Shown piece by piece: positions 62,301-63,721 of a stretch of 64,000 bases of DNA. The notes under the pieces are model-generated. The model did no database searches. It was not told where the DNA came from and saw only the letters and a program-made list of their open reading frames with translations. The stretch comes from Saxidomus purpurata (Eukaryota > Mollusca > Bivalvia > Venerida > Veneridae), in the NCBI GenBank assembly GCA_022818135.1, contig JAFMSR010000002.1, positions 54,316,486-54,380,485 of the forward strand. Direction: 5' to 3'. The first letter of the stretch is position 1; every line of letters starts with the position of its first letter. Position numbers and translations under genes: made by a program.

Positions 62301-63721
62301 TGTGATTGATGCAGGGGTTGTTACGAACTCTCCTCCTGTCACTGTTATTTCACTTGCGGTATCGTAAGTATCGGATTCCCTTGCAGATACCTTTATAGTC
62401 TTTGAATTTGGGCAAGTTAGTACAGGTTTGTCATCACGATCTGAAAAACAGTACGGGATAAAGTACAATCTGACAACGAACAACCCCAAAAACTGTTATT
62501 TTCAGCTGTTCTAAACTGAACAAGATTAACTATACAGGTACAGTATGTCTTATCAATTTCTGTGACAGTCATATTTACAACAATGTGTCCCTGATCACAT
62601 GTGAACGTGCATGGACAGCTGATTTGTTGACACAGTGATCAGAAACAATGAAATGTTGGATCATGGAATACTGGTATTCTAAAATTGCACTCGAGTACAA
62701 AATCATAAGAGGGAAAGAGTTAGCATTTGTCTCTCTAGAAAACAATGAACACGGCGAAACAAATTTGACAGGCGCACAAAAATAACAATGGAACTGCTGC
62801 TATCTGATTTGCTTTATCTTTTTTTTGTTTGCAACAATTAACATTTCATATGTAGCATGTTCTATTATAAAGTCCAAAATACAAGTTATTATTCTCAAAT
62901 TTGCGAATAAATATATGATGCTTCATGTACATGCAAAAGCTTCTGGTTTGCAATATAAACCAAAAAACACTTGTACATTCACTTTTGTTCCGCATACTAG
63001 TCAGTAGTGGTCAGACCGTATCAAGAAACTCCCTGTCATATGTGACCCTTTTTGACCCTTTCTCAAGGAAGGTCTCTTGAAACAGTCTTCACTGTATTAC
63101 GAACAATTTCTATATAGACAGGCTAAGTTTTCAGTACACTTCATATTACAGTTATATTATTATCACAAATTCAGCTTGCATAGCTCAAGTCTTATGCATT
63201 AACAACAAAATGTCCGCCTCCGTGGTCAAGAGGTCAGAGTCGCTGACTTGAAATCACTGTAACTTCTCACATATTGAGTGTCATGGGTTCAAGCCCTGCT
63301 ACTGACCATGTCTCTGTAGGTGATCAAGATTGCAACTTCTTTCTAAGGTAGGAGTCCAGTACTGATTCTTCCTAGAAATGATGGTTAGGTAAACTACCCA
63401 CCTGTTCAAATGACCAAAATATGGTTGGCATTAAACTCTGACAACAAGAGCATGAACAATAAAAAAATCATACATGTATATACTTACTAATAACATTAAA
63501 ATTAATTGTACAAGTTTCTGTATTGTCTTCAAAATCTACCGCAGTGTAGATAACAGAAGTACTACTGATAAGCCTATCCCCACTCTGTATATCATTGTTC
63601 CTGCTAAATGATTTTATTCTGAAGTTGTCAGTGGCAGTTGCTGGGCTAAAGAATACTCGATCCATGGCATCAAGGTCAATGGTCTTGCCACAATCACCGC
63701 TAAATTTTGGTTTCTCTGTAT
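256..63721 (-). CDS. Large secreted multidomain protein, SVEP1/polydom-like (internal part of gene, 27 exons)
   Basis: Spliced coding region on the minus strand, open at both ends. Exons in transcript order: 63488-63721, 62201-62440, 61558-61761, 58873-59075, 56662-56893, 52110-52259, 50192-50341, 48839-49018, 47000-47071, 38378-38503, 33024-33275, 31851-31989, 27895-28025, 25579-26046, 24637-24873, 23776-23903, 22522-22715, 20316-20452, 18753-19019, 16855-16971, 16121-16264, 11577-11748, 9244-9504, 4925-5124, 2186-2353, 1228-1320, 256-468. Every junction has AG/GT and matching phase, giving 1,704 residues with no stop. Domain order is HYR x2, sushi-like, GCC2/GCC3-like x3, EGF series with three PAN-like inserts, laminin-G/pentraxin-like, sushi-like. 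That is the core order of SVEP1 (polydom), an extracellular matrix protein that binds integrins and growth factors. The homology is inferred from domain order only. No signal peptide, start codon or terminal exon is in the window. Symmetrical phase-1 exons could have been missed without breaking the frame. Confidence 0.85.
690..925 (-). mobile_element. tRNA-derived SINE, minus orientation
   Basis: The reverse complement of this stretch matches the SINE at about 63208-63440: a tRNA-like head with an A-box-like GTGGTTAGAGTCGCTGAC and a B-box-like GGTTCAAAGCC, then a body ending near ATGGTTAGATAAAC. The two copies share long blocks across the head and tail. Family not named. Confidence 0.65.
1228..1320 (-). 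CDS. Exon 26: short unclassified exon
   Basis: 93 nt, phase 1-1, residues 1603-1633. Reads TLTWSGCPVIITGKNETTG, then NYGECRFNLYVR. Two cysteines and an NET sequon. An alternative donor (GTGAGA) lies 8 bases earlier but would break the frame to exon 27, so the GTATGT donor is chosen. Confidence 0.7.
1640..1705 (+). mobile_element. Fragment of CCCCCGAA-type repeat (family 2)
   Basis: Short tail only: GGACGGACAGACGGTGTG, TTTTAATATGCCACCC, then TTCGGAGGCATAAAA. These are the last bases of the complete family-2 copies at 6108-7096 and 12602-13695. Confidence 0.6.
2186..2353 (-). CDS. Exon 25: unclassified region
   Basis: 168 nt, phase 1-1, residues 1547-1602. Reads KNPNLDVPILNCDAVEDVYY, TATERLTSASSIEDLNDIIK and GSLTYKNSLAQ. 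One cysteine and a helix-like middle. I recognise no family. It is accepted because of splice sites on both sides and phase agreement with exons 24 and 26. Confidence 0.75.
2450..3785 (+). mobile_element. Two degenerate AACAAGAGGGCC-type repeats (family 1)
   Basis: A start with hairpin AGGGCCATGATAGCCC at 2453 and another near 3232 (GAGGGCAAAGATGGCCC). Between them are degenerate copies of the internal unit (ATATCTAAGCTCTAGGCC repeated, runs of TTTTAAAG). No protein-coding content. Confidence 0.6.
3970..4715. repeat. 21-bp minisatellite with 63-bp higher-order repeat
   Basis: About 35 copies of a 21-bp unit of the type GACTAGGTGCAGACTTTAACT. Between about 4190 and 4500, three unit variants (with GACTAGATGCAGAC, GCCTAGCCACAGAC, GCCTAGCTAAAGAC) recur in fixed order, making a 63-bp higher-order unit. 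Confidence 0.95.
4925..5124 (-). CDS. Exon 24: end of laminin-G/pentraxin domain and following region
   Basis: 200 nt, phase 2-1, residues 1480-1546. AQIFLGNGYIAEYQLVEVYD is the usual last strand of the fold (G-x-G-Y-I-A-E-x-x-x-x-D-x-x-L). After it comes ALENKRPDIQPIQMFCNYEV, not assignable. Acceptor follows TTCTTGC. Confidence 0.87.
5598..5745. repeat. Near-perfect 140-bp inverted repeat (foldback)
   Basis: Left arm TATTTTATCGTTGAATAAAA...GGATGCG, right arm CGCATCC...TTTTATTCAACGATAAAATA, centred on ATCACGAGTGCGTAGCACGAGTGAT (read as two short halves around 5670). The same TATTTTATCGTT motif occurs again at 5921. It would form a long cruciform or hairpin. Confidence 0.85.
5748..6004. mobile_element. 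Candidate MITE with ATTCTAACAC termini
   Basis: The left end ATTATTTCGATTCTAACACG is mirrored by TGTTAGAATAGAGAATAAT at the right end. About 255 bp long with no open frame. Near its right end GCTTTTCCCTATAT and ATATAGGAAAAGC form a further hairpin. Confidence 0.5.
6017..7329. mobile_element. piggyBac-like MITE flanked by TTAA, carrying a nested repeat
   Basis: The left end AGCTGCTCACTCTCAG directly follows TTAA (6013-6016). The right end CTGGGAGTGAGCAGCT is directly followed by TTAA (7330-7333). The TTAA target duplication with inverted termini is the piggyBac signature. Without the nested family-2 element (6108-7096) the MITE is about 320 bp. No transposase frame. Confidence 0.75.
6108..7096 (+). 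mobile_element. Family-2 repeat (AACAAGAGCTGTCCC...GGGGGCATAAAA), nested
   Basis: Starts AACAAGAGCTGTCCCTCACA and carries a subterminal CGAATGCCCCCGAAAG, mirrored near the end by CTTCGGGGGCATAAAA. The middle is a tandem of units of about 178 bp containing GACCTTGACCTTTG, GGTCTTGCACGCGACACG and CATTTGTGCCAAG. A GACGGACGG run precedes the end. Open frames inside are repeat shadows. Confidence 0.8.
7676..7704 (+). ncRNA. Hammerhead-ribozyme-like core (weak)
   Basis: CTGATGA at 7676-7682, then a 16-base palindrome GACCATAATTATGGTC (7684-7699), then GAAAC (7700-7704). This is the order CUGAUGA, stem II, GAAA seen in hammerhead ribozymes of retroelements. There is one extra A after CTGATGA, and I found no convincing stem III/cleavage partner upstream, so it may be only a retroelement 3-prime motif. 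Confidence 0.3.
8109..8586 (+). mobile_element. Family-1 repeat copy
   Basis: Starts AACAAGAGGGCCAAGATGGC with the usual hairpin and GCTCATCTG. The inside has recurring GACCTAGTTTTTGACC units. It runs into the 19-bp minisatellite. Confidence 0.6.
8590..9236. repeat. 19-bp minisatellite abutting the exon-23 donor
   Basis: About 33 units of the type GCTTCTCATTACTACTGCT. Because 19 is not a multiple of 3, all three plus-strand frames stay open and repeat every 57 bases. The open frames here are artefacts. A block including ACTAGCTGCTCTC at 8940 interrupts it and two inner segments are duplicated. The array ends 7 bases from the splice donor at 9243. Confidence 0.95.
9244..9504 (-). CDS. Exon 23: laminin-G/pentraxin-type domain, core
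   Basis: 261 nt, phase 2-2, residues 1393-1479. Contains FDGEWHHVGISINSEGML, the W-H-H-V signature shared by laminin-G and pentraxin (concanavalin-like) folds, preceded by FGVHVTYRD. No second cysteine pair is obvious. The donor at 9243 is 7 bases from the edge of a 19-bp minisatellite. Confidence 0.9.
9790..11300. repeat. 32-bp minisatellite split by a 740-bp insertion
   Basis: Units of 31-32 bp with the core GAATGATTAATGGTACAGTC, at 9790-10322 and 11070-11300. The interrupting segment (about 10325-11065) is unlike the array, has poly-C runs near 10628, 10761 and 11050, and shows no clear termini or coding frame. Confidence 0.9.
11320..11460 (-). mobile_element. tRNA-like SINE head, minus orientation
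   Basis: The reverse complement has GGTGCAGTGGCGAGAAGTTA, an anticodon-type stem CTCTGGA/TCCAGAG around a 7-base loop, and GGTTAGATTCTCGGCC in the place of a B box. Taken as a tRNA-derived SINE rather than a working tRNA gene because the T-arm is altered and it sits in repeat-rich intron. Confidence 0.5.
11577..11748 (-). CDS. Exon 22: laminin-G/pentraxin-type domain, N-terminal part
   Basis: 172 nt, phase 1-2, residues 1336-1392. Reads CNTDYTMLVNAAMGNQ, then LKTTFKIDSNELSVMLSVRV and LSTLFALVV. It holds beta-strand-like segments that precede the strong laminin-G motifs of exon 23. Assignment rests mainly on exon 23 and on position after the EGF series, where SVEP1 has its pentraxin domain. 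Confidence 0.85.
12602..13695 (+). mobile_element. Family-2 repeat copy, about 5 internal units
   Basis: The same ends as at 6108-7096 (AACAAGAGCTGTCCCTCACA ... TTCGGGGGCATAAAA). Internal units repeat with a 178-base step, for example TGCCAAGTTATTTTAAAATC at 13025 and 13203. Open reading frames within repeat with the same step and are not genes. Confidence 0.85.
13729..13878. mobile_element. Short pogo/mariner-like MITE
   Basis: Left end AGTCAAACTTGTGAACAAC, right end CACAAGTTTGACTG followed by TA. 150 bp. It shares termini and the inner GAACAACGGCC...GGCCATTGTTCAC motif with the larger element at 15156-15894. Confidence 0.6.
13986..14758 (+). mobile_element. Family-2 repeat copy
   Basis: Starts AACAAGAGCTATCCCTCACA, ends TTCAGGAGCATAAAA after a GACGGACGG run. 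About four internal units. More diverged than the copy just upstream. Confidence 0.8.
15156..15894. mobile_element. pogo/mariner-like element with TA duplication
   Basis: Flanked by TA on both sides (15154-15155, 15895-15896). The left end is CAGTCAAAACTGTGAACAAC and the right end reads ...AATTTTGACTG. A 70-codon open frame lies inside at 15301-15513 on the minus strand. It could be a transposase scrap but shows no motif I can name. 739 bp. Confidence 0.6.
16121..16264 (-). CDS. Exon 21: last EGF before the laminin-G/pentraxin domain
   Basis: 144 nt, phase 1-1, residues 1288-1335. YSGPTC closes one EGF. NPCDSNPCLGRAVC to ICQCKGGTAWTGSSC is a full EGF with a slightly long C5-C6 loop. Donor GTAAGT, acceptor AG after TTGAATT. 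Confidence 0.9.
16690..16848. repeat. 19-bp minisatellite abutting the exon-20 donor
   Basis: About eight units of the type ACTCAAGCAATGATCAATA, unrelated in sequence to the 19-bp array at 8590. The array ends about 6 bases from the donor GTTTGT of exon 20. Confidence 0.9.
16855..16971 (-). CDS. Exon 20: EGF end plus EGF start
   Basis: 117 nt, phase 1-1, residues 1249-1287. DFVGKSC is the tail of the EGF interrupted by exon 19. Then CVVDWCARNPCKHGGKC to YDCECEPG gives cysteines 1-5 of the next. Exon 21 finishes it (YSGPTC). The donor is GTTTGT, weak by consensus, and the intron side of it is immediately followed by a 19-bp minisatellite. Confidence 0.88.
17083..18708 (+). mobile_element. Family-1 repeat, long degenerate copy
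   Basis: Start AACACGAGGACCATGATGGT then GCTCACCTGAG. The end ACAGACAACAGACATCC...CTCAGTTGAGCTAAAA mirrors it. The inside is a tandem of degraded units (TTTTGACCC, ATATCTAAGC, then GCCATGTTGTGCAA). No coding sequence. Confidence 0.65.
18753..19019 (-). CDS. Exon 19: PAN/apple-like module, possible cassette exon
   Basis: 267 nt (89 codons), phase 1-1, residues 1160-1248. Reads YDVDRCFMEDGLLGKSG, C-KED-C-LNNPI-C, KLCVFYNVSEE and ends SRNCPT. The same six-cysteine frame as exons 11 and 14. The exon is symmetrical, so removal keeps frame. Exon 18 joined to 20 would read CSCPVDFVGKSC, with exactly eight residues between C5 and C6. NVS is a sequon. Confidence 0.88.
20118..20156. repeat. ATT microsatellite
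   Basis: Ten or more consecutive ATT/TTA triplets in the intron between exons 18 and 19. The rest of that intron (19020-20315) has no recognisable feature. Confidence 0.9.
20316..20452 (-). CDS. Exon 18: end of one EGF, then an EGF interrupted after C5
   Basis: 137 nt, phase 2-1, residues 1114-1159. CEGGATGKNC completes the EGF of exon 17. Then LLCDALADIDICVNNGTC to AECSCPV supplies cysteines 1-5 of the next. As with exon 10, the sixth cysteine is displaced: exon 19 inserts a PAN-like module and exon 20 opens DFVGKSC. Confidence 0.9.
20924..21268. repeat. 33-bp minisatellite with 66-bp alternation
   Basis: About ten units of 33 bases with the core GTTATGGTCCTAAGGTTTGA. Two variants (GTCC...GACCAAAAA and GACC...GACCTTAAA) alternate, giving a 66-bp period. 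Since 33 is divisible by 3, the plus strand stays open with an 11-residue repeat (KVMVLRFEFD). This is antisense to the gene and has no splice or start evidence, so it is not called coding. Confidence 0.95.
21727..22490 (+). mobile_element. Family-1 repeat copy, 3-prime end missing
   Basis: Start ACAAGAGGGCCAAGTTGGCC then GCTCATCTGAG. Several degraded inner units (TTCATGAAGAT, CATACACAAGGTTTTT). It runs to just short of exon 17. Confidence 0.65.
22522..22715 (-). CDS. Exon 17: cbEGF-type domain plus start of the next EGF
   Basis: 194 nt, phase 0-2, residues 1049-1113. IEINECASHPCQHGGEC to CAEGWEGTMC is a textbook calcium-binding EGF: acidic-x-N/D-E-C at the start, N..G-F-E-C after the third cysteine. 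Then FCQDRNCGNDGECF begins a second EGF, whose last cysteines are in exon 18. Donor is GTAGTA. Confidence 0.92.
22727..23225 (+). mobile_element. Family-1 repeat, 5-prime part
   Basis: Starts AACAAGAGGGCCATGATGGC, 12 bases upstream of exon 17 in gene orientation. Body degraded. The open frame at 22997-23227 has no recognisable motif and lies in it. Confidence 0.55.
23265..23530. repeat. Degenerate tandem repeat
   Basis: Five to six imperfect copies containing CTGCTGGCAGCAA and GAGTCTTACTCTG, unit about 40-50 bases, in the intron between exons 16 and 17. Confidence 0.75.
23776..23903 (-). CDS. Exon 16: EGF domain with an extra cysteine
   Basis: 128 nt, phase 1-0, residues 1007-1049. Reads DSCDVNTDDCPGCCNTTYAN, then CVDEVNGYKCECNPGYTGEDC. 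The DVNTDDC and NGYKCEC motifs fit a cbEGF-type module. The CPGCC stretch adds one cysteine to the usual count. An NTT sequon is present. It ends in phase 0, matching exon 17. Confidence 0.9.
24637..24873 (-). CDS. Exon 15: two EGF domains
   Basis: 237 nt, phase 1-1, residues 928-1006. Begins EAYTCERMKQPCDDVDC, then NNGTC and CSCDPGFTGSRC for the first EGF. The second runs IDNCVGNTCKNGAECVDG to CNCAAGYEG, with its last cysteine from exon 16 (DSC). The intron again falls in the C5-C6 loop. Canonical G-F/Y-x-G loops are present. Confidence 0.92.
25579..26046 (-). CDS. Exon 14: two EGF domains fused to a PAN/apple-like module
   Basis: 468 nt, phase 1-1, residues 772-927, the largest exon. Order: EGF (DECTVHPQACPYDGKC to GFSGGNC), a second EGF with a short last loop (NFCNSQNCGIGNIC to CVCDMDLF...RYRC), then a PAN-like module with C-ETQ-C-QENAD-C and SLCILYNGS, ending HKDCDDKP. 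The equivalent boundaries are introns around the other two PAN modules (exons 11 and 19), so introns were lost here or gained elsewhere. NGS is a glycosylation sequon. Confidence 0.9.
26097..26348. repeat. 20-bp minisatellite
   Basis: Twelve nearly exact units of CCTCGCTCTGCTGCATGATT type, 50 bases upstream of the exon-14 acceptor in gene orientation. The minus-strand open frames there (20-residue period) are repeat artefacts. Confidence 0.95.
26921..27686. mobile_element. Foldback element with 70-bp inverted arms
   Basis: The left arm has GGTAAAAAGTGCAAAACA and TTTTGCTCAAAATTAT (26929-26980). The right arm carries their reverse complements, ATAATTTTGAGCAAAA and TGTTTTGCACTTTTTACC (27617-27670). 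The 630 bp between them is AT-rich with no recognised gene. Confidence 0.65.
27690..27872. repeat. 31-bp minisatellite near the exon-13 donor
   Basis: Six units with the core GCCAATCATTGATGAGATCA. It lies next to the right arm of the foldback element and ends about 20 bases from the exon-13 donor. Confidence 0.9.
27895..28025 (-). CDS. Exon 13: EGF domain
   Basis: 131 nt, phase 2-1, residues 728-771. Reads CTIANNPCSPNPCDQGSC, then YECTCNDGYTGLNCTEQI. It holds a complete six-cysteine EGF with NGYTG-like loop (DGYTGLNC) and one NCT sequon. The donor GTGAGT at 27894 lies about 20 bases from the edge of a 31-bp minisatellite in the next intron. Confidence 0.9.
28538..30700 (+). mobile_element. 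Family-3 repeat interrupted by a family-1 copy
   Basis: Start AACAAGAG then hairpin GCTGTCTCATGACAGC and subterminal CTCGACTATTTGAA. The end TTCGAATAGTCGAGTTAAAA is its inverted counterpart. Internal units have GATAGTAAAGATA and TTTGAGTTTCA. The family-1 copy at 29182-30485 is inserted in it. Confidence 0.75.
29182..30485 (+). mobile_element. Complete family-1 repeat, nested in family 3
   Basis: Start AACAAGAGGGCCAAGATGGC, CACTCACCTTG. End GCTCACTCTGGCACT...CCAGGTGAGCTAAAA. Seven internal units of about 165-175 bp with ATATCTAAGCTCTAGGCC and TTTTTAAAGTTTTTCCTATA. The last unit carries GCCATAGCAACCAGAG and GACGGACGCC before the end. No gene inside. Confidence 0.85.
30701..31566 (+). mobile_element. 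Family-1 repeat, second copy in tandem
   Basis: Begins AACAAGAGAGCCATGATGGC exactly where the family-3 element ends. The same internal units and GCCATAGCAACCAGAGC tail. The end is truncated (GCTCACCCTTGCGCTTTG). Confidence 0.8.
31851..31989 (-). CDS. Exon 12: EGF end plus calcium-binding-type EGF
   Basis: 139 nt, phase 1-2, residues 682-727. AFDGDHC completes the EGF interrupted by exon 11. It then reads EVDTDDNCADAACSENSEC and GFQCVCPSAGGFKGQ. The D-x-D-D-N-C opening and the FQCVC pattern suggest a cbEGF-like variant. The last cysteine comes from exon 13. Confidence 0.86.
32280..32352 (+). mobile_element. tRNA-like SINE head
   Basis: A-box-like GCTCAACCGGTAAGCATG and B-box-like GAGTTTGAATCCAACTC. 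No CCA end or clean cloverleaf, so not called a tRNA gene. The rest of this intron (32353-33023) shows nothing else. Confidence 0.4.
33024..33275 (-). CDS. Exon 11: PAN/apple-like module, possible cassette exon
   Basis: 252 nt (84 codons), phase 1-1, residues 598-681. Six cysteines: LDECKMEE at the start, then C-SNK-C-LVNAD-C, C at VLCVMYN and C at RKVCDT. The C-x3-C-x5-C-x13-C core with a following hydrophobic-Y-N resembles a PAN/apple domain (protein or carbohydrate binding). The same frame recurs in exons 14 and 19. Being symmetrical and divisible by three, it can be skipped without frame loss. Skipping would give CTCRTAFDGDHC, a normal EGF ending. Confidence 0.85.
35330..35378. repeat. 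Poly-A/poly-T tract
   Basis: About 34 A followed by 9 T. Assembly length is likely unreliable here. Intron sequence from 33276 to 35300 otherwise has no feature I can support. Confidence 0.8.
35640..35800. repeat. 32-bp minisatellite, 4 copies
   Basis: Four near-identical units containing GATTAGATTATTCATTCT and TTGATAATTCTCT. Confidence 0.9.
35916..36664. mobile_element. Candidate DNA-transposon remnant
   Basis: TACCGTATTTCCGCTTAAAG at the left and, inverted, TACCGTAGTTTAAAGAC at the right (TACGGTA at 36657-36663). Inside the left end the motif TTTAAAGCGAGGCC mirrors CGCTTAAAGCGAGG. Termini are imperfect and no transposase is visible. Confidence 0.35.
37437..38344. mobile_element. Non-autonomous DNA transposon with about 60-bp inverted termini
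   Basis: Left end CACACTGTCCGAAATTGACA then CCAGATGG. Right end CCATCTGGGGTCAATTTCGG then AACAGTGTG, its inverted copy, with similarity continuing inward (GGAATTATTCAAAATT versus AATTCAAAATTCC). It is flanked by GCCTGT and GCCTGC, possibly a worn 8-bp duplication of hAT type. The interior is richer in CG than the flanks, with repeated TCGTGAGGCCTTCG motifs. Open frames at 37729-38363 are short, overlap on both strands and are not credible genes. Confidence 0.75.
38378..38503 (-). CDS. Exon 10: end of one EGF, then an EGF interrupted after C5
   Basis: 126 nt, phase 1-1, residues 556-597. DSGYYGDRC completes the previous EGF. Then CDGNPCTNGATC...YTCTCRT gives cysteines 1-5 of a second EGF. The sixth cysteine is not in this exon. 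Exon 11 inserts a PAN-like module and the expected G-x-x-C end (FDGDHC) is at the start of exon 12. The upstream intron (38504-46999) is the longest in the window and holds the LINE. Confidence 0.87.
39176..39233. repeat. Poly-C tract
   Basis: Mostly C over about 55 bases in the intron between exons 9 and 10. Length probably unreliable. Confidence 0.8.
39969..43900 (-). mobile_element. Degenerate non-LTR retrotransposon (LINE), truncated at the 5-prime end
   Basis: About 3.9 kb, same strand as the host gene, inside the 8.5-kb intron between exons 9 and 10. It encodes an apurinic-type endonuclease then a reverse transcriptase. The 3-prime untranslated part ends at a short tandem of TTTGACTTGAC type (39969-39996) instead of poly-A, as in CR1/L2-like LINEs. 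The 5-prime border is uncertain. No target duplication was found. Confidence 0.85.
40460..43860 (-). pseudogene. LINE ORF2: endonuclease plus reverse transcriptase, broken
   Basis: Reading from 43860: an endonuclease start (CPEFIELMNQHSIIGLQEIK), then SGGIALAVK where a run of seven A near 43665 shifts frame. The next block (43580-41808) has the GDFNSRTKN and LSDAHNPLT endonuclease motifs and RT motifs ENYRPITLLNCLGKLF, CPAGFRKGFSTLDN and CAFIDLKQAFDTV. A second A7 run near 41872 shifts frame again into VGVRQGENLSPLLFSLFLND. An in-frame TGA at 41681 (probably from CGA) precedes the LLYADDT catalytic motif. The last 400 residues end with a Cys-x2-Cys pair (CNTCNNKIGDEFHYLLEC) and stop at 40460. 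Three disabling lesions make it inactive. Clade not determined. Confidence 0.85.
44068..44160. repeat. Short degenerate repeat
   Basis: Three copies of GGAGTATCTATGAGG-like sequence separated by about 30-55 bases. Confidence 0.6.
44395..44520 (-). mobile_element. tRNA-derived SINE in an AGTACTG-rich repeat
   Basis: The reverse complement has GGAGCAGTGGTGTAGAGGAT (A-box region) and GCGGGTTTGAGCCCCACT (B-box region). On both sides the sequence is a loose AGTACTGTAG repeat (44270-44350 and 44521-44660), so the SINE seems to have inserted into it. Confidence 0.6.
45771..46960 (+). mobile_element. Family-1 repeat, degraded
   Basis: Starts AACAAGAGGGCCATGATGGC. The body has broken units such as CTTTGACCC and CAACCTTTCTGACAA. 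Preceding sequence (44690-45500) has the recurring phrase CTATTTTTAGTAACAGTG at irregular steps. Open frames on both strands here carry no domain. Confidence 0.55.
47000..47071 (-). CDS. Exon 9: first part of an EGF domain (72 nt)
   Basis: 72 nt, phase 1-1, residues 532-555, the smallest exon seen. Reads VCDAAYCKGKGSCSFQYHRR then ECTC, carrying EGF cysteines 1-5. Exon 10 supplies GYYGDRC with the sixth. The intron therefore cuts the EGF in the C5-C6 loop, the same place where PAN modules are inserted further along. Acceptor and donor (GTAAGT) fit, and the frame joins exons 8 and 10. Confidence 0.82.
47430..48835. repeat. 47-bp minisatellite split by an insertion and reaching the exon-8 donor
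   Basis: About 15 units with the core AAGGCCCTGTCCATGTGATG then ATTTTAAGATACTC, at 47430-47522, 48121-48660 and, degraded, 48735-48830. A family-4 element splits it. The last copy ends within about 15 bases of the exon-8 donor (48838). Confidence 0.92.
47522..48118 (+). mobile_element. Family-4 repeat inserted in the minisatellite
   Basis: Starts AACAAGAG with hairpin CCATGTTACACATGG and AATCCCCCCGC. Internal direct repeat of about 170 bp (GTAGGCAAGGTAGAGTTATT at 47757 and 47915). Ends after a GACGGACGCACGG run with CTTCGGCAGGGTGATAAA. Confidence 0.75.
48839..49018 (-). CDS. Exon 8: GCC2/GCC3-like repeat
   Basis: 180 nt, phase 1-1, residues 472-531. Reads DPCPIGTFSLTGYNVNGCTS, then C.VNFYQDQTGQKACKECG and a tail SSSNCTVIED with an NCT glycosylation sequon. 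It is the third and longest copy of the repeat. Its donor (48838) lies directly beside the 47-bp minisatellite that fills the following intron. Confidence 0.88.
49106..49345 (+). mobile_element. Family-2 fragment
   Basis: ACAAAAGCTGTCCCTCATAA, CAAATGCCCCTGAATGAGG and one internal unit (GACCTTTGAGGTAGGG). Followed to about 49900 by degraded family-1-like units (TTGACCTAGTTT phrases). Confidence 0.6.
50192..50341 (-). CDS. Exon 7: GCC2/GCC3-like repeat
   Basis: 150 nt, phase 1-1, residues 422-471, the same length as exon 6. Reads DTCSNGFKSTNGFYPCEPC, then PPDQMWQTKDTCAVCPNGGSTVG. The C..C.P....(W/Y)Q....C..CP.G..T.G pattern fits a GCC2/GCC3 repeat. The donor is GTATGA, a weaker donor than the GTAAGT used by most exons here. 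Confidence 0.87.
50430..50730. repeat. Dispersed repeat with CATGCACAACTAGG units
   Basis: Two copies containing GACCATGCACAACTAGG and CTTCTGTGAAATATCATTA. The same unit forms a larger array at 57225-58130. Confidence 0.7.
52110..52259 (-). CDS. Exon 6: GCC2/GCC3 (ephrin-receptor-like) repeat
   Basis: 150 nt, phase 1-1, residues 372-421. Reads SYGPGQYYNTETNSVANC, then PAGEYQDDLAQTSCKTC. The pattern GPGQYY...C..CPAGEYQ....C..C..G is the GCC2/GCC3 cysteine-rich repeat found in SVEP1 and ephrin-receptor ectodomains. It is the first of three consecutive exons of this kind, which implies duplication of phase 1-1 units. Confidence 0.88.
53560..53852 (+). repeat. Left copy of a 290-bp direct duplication
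   Basis: Shares with 55845-56150 long blocks such as GTATTACTATTATTTTTATA, TTTGGCCAGTAACTATTCTG and TTTGCATGACATCTTACAGA. Weaker similarity extends upstream on both sides (GCTAAAGGGCAT at 53366 and 55625). See findings. Confidence 0.8.
55845..56150 (+). repeat. Right copy of a 290-bp direct duplication
   Basis: Direct-orientation copy of 53560-53852, 2.3 kb away. It differs mainly by short insertions and replaced blocks. Sequence between the copies (53853-55600) has no supported gene. Confidence 0.8.
56218..56570 (+). mobile_element. Family-1 repeat, short copy
   Basis: Start AACAAGAGGGCCATAATGGT. End GCTCACAATAGCTCA...GCTCAGGTGTGCTAA. Single internal unit. Lies 90 bases past the exon-5 donor. 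Confidence 0.65.
56662..56893 (-). CDS. Exon 5: unclassified region, second half, leading into GCC2/GCC3 repeats
   Basis: 232 nt, phase 0-1, residues 294-371. Opens FEAEFRLNLITRSASPSAI, has an amphipathic stretch AIEECLRKIKNDTTVF, then a Ser/Thr-rich segment (CSSTTSLPVTTTAVSA) that may be O-glycosylated. It ends RCSTVGFQLDGTICL, which resembles the G-x-x-L-x-G-x-x-C lead into a GCC2/GCC3 repeat. The acceptor sits behind a run of T. Confidence 0.83.
57225..58135. repeat. Tandem of about 200-bp CATGCACAACTAGG units
   Basis: Four to five degraded units with CCCTGTGACCTTGACCTTTG, GACCATGCACAACTAGGCA and TATCATTAAATTCT. Related to 50430-50730. The following 58136-58870 holds nothing I can name. 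Confidence 0.75.
58873..59075 (-). CDS. Exon 4: unclassified extracellular region, first half
   Basis: 203 nt, phase 1-0, residues 227-293. Contains TQQTPEYEVDVSVTHQYASV and a C-rich stretch around GGCGTQY and RNLCGGIEWDV. It joins exon 5 through a phase-0 junction (ENIVL then FEAEFRLNL). Alternating beta-type segments and one helix-like segment are seen, but I cannot assign a family. It lies between the sushi-like domain and the GCC2/GCC3 repeats, where SVEP1 has linker sequence. Confidence 0.82.
59165..60321 (+). mobile_element. Degraded family-1 repeats
   Basis: Start AACAAGATCGCTCACCTGAG lacks the hairpin. One inner end near 59832 (GACAGAGATGAGCTACAAAA) and a second near 60300 (CTCACCTTGAACATTTTG, CTCAGGCTAACTAAA). 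At least two copies are joined end to end. Confidence 0.55.
60322..61186 (+). mobile_element. Complete family-1 repeat
   Basis: Start AACAAGAGGGCCAAGATGGC, CTATATCGCTCACCTG. End GCTCACCCTGGCAAAGCC, AGGTGAGCTAAAA. Four internal units. The cleanest example of the hairpin start, mirrored CTCACCTG/CAGGTGAG and A-run end. Confidence 0.85.
61558..61761 (-). CDS. Exon 3: six-cysteine sushi (CCP)-like domain
   Basis: 204 nt, phase 1-1, residues 159-226. The six cysteines have spacing 14-8-3-16-17, ending in CSGTGTWDY...P...FC, which looks like the C-terminal half of a sushi/CCP module (G.W...P.C). Classic CCP modules have four cysteines, so this is a variant with an extra pair. The same spacing recurs in the last exon of the window (256-468). 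The exon-3 donor is GTAAGT at 61557. Confidence 0.8.
62201..62440 (-). CDS. Exon 2: second HYR domain
   Basis: 240 nt, phase 1-1, residues 79-158. It starts DRDDKPVLTCPNSKTIKV and ends TNEDGTQSTCTFLVDFD, the same two-cysteine HYR frame as the exon before. Tandem HYR domains followed by a sushi module are characteristic of SVEP1/polydom. Donor GTAAGT starts at 62200 and the acceptor follows a pyrimidine tract. Confidence 0.9.
63208..63440 (+). mobile_element. tRNA-derived SINE, plus orientation
   Basis: GCCTCCGTGGTCAAGAGGTC (A-box region), GGGTTCAAGCCCTGC (B box), body with AATGATGGTTAGGTAAACTA and end AATATGGTTGGCATTAAA. Matches the reverse complement of 690-925 over most of its length. Confidence 0.7.
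63488..63721 (-). CDS. Exon 1 of window: HYR domain
   Basis: 234 nt, phase 1-1, partial-protein residues 1-78. It begins DTEKPKFSGDCGKTIDL and ends near VDFEDNTETCTINFNVI. The opening (D.EKP.F...C) and closing (A.D...N...C.I.F.V) are the hallmarks of the immunoglobulin-like HYR (hyalin repeat) module of matrix and adhesion proteins. Acceptor AG is at 63722-63723 and donor GT at 63486-63487. At least one further upstream exon lies beyond 64000. Confidence 0.88.
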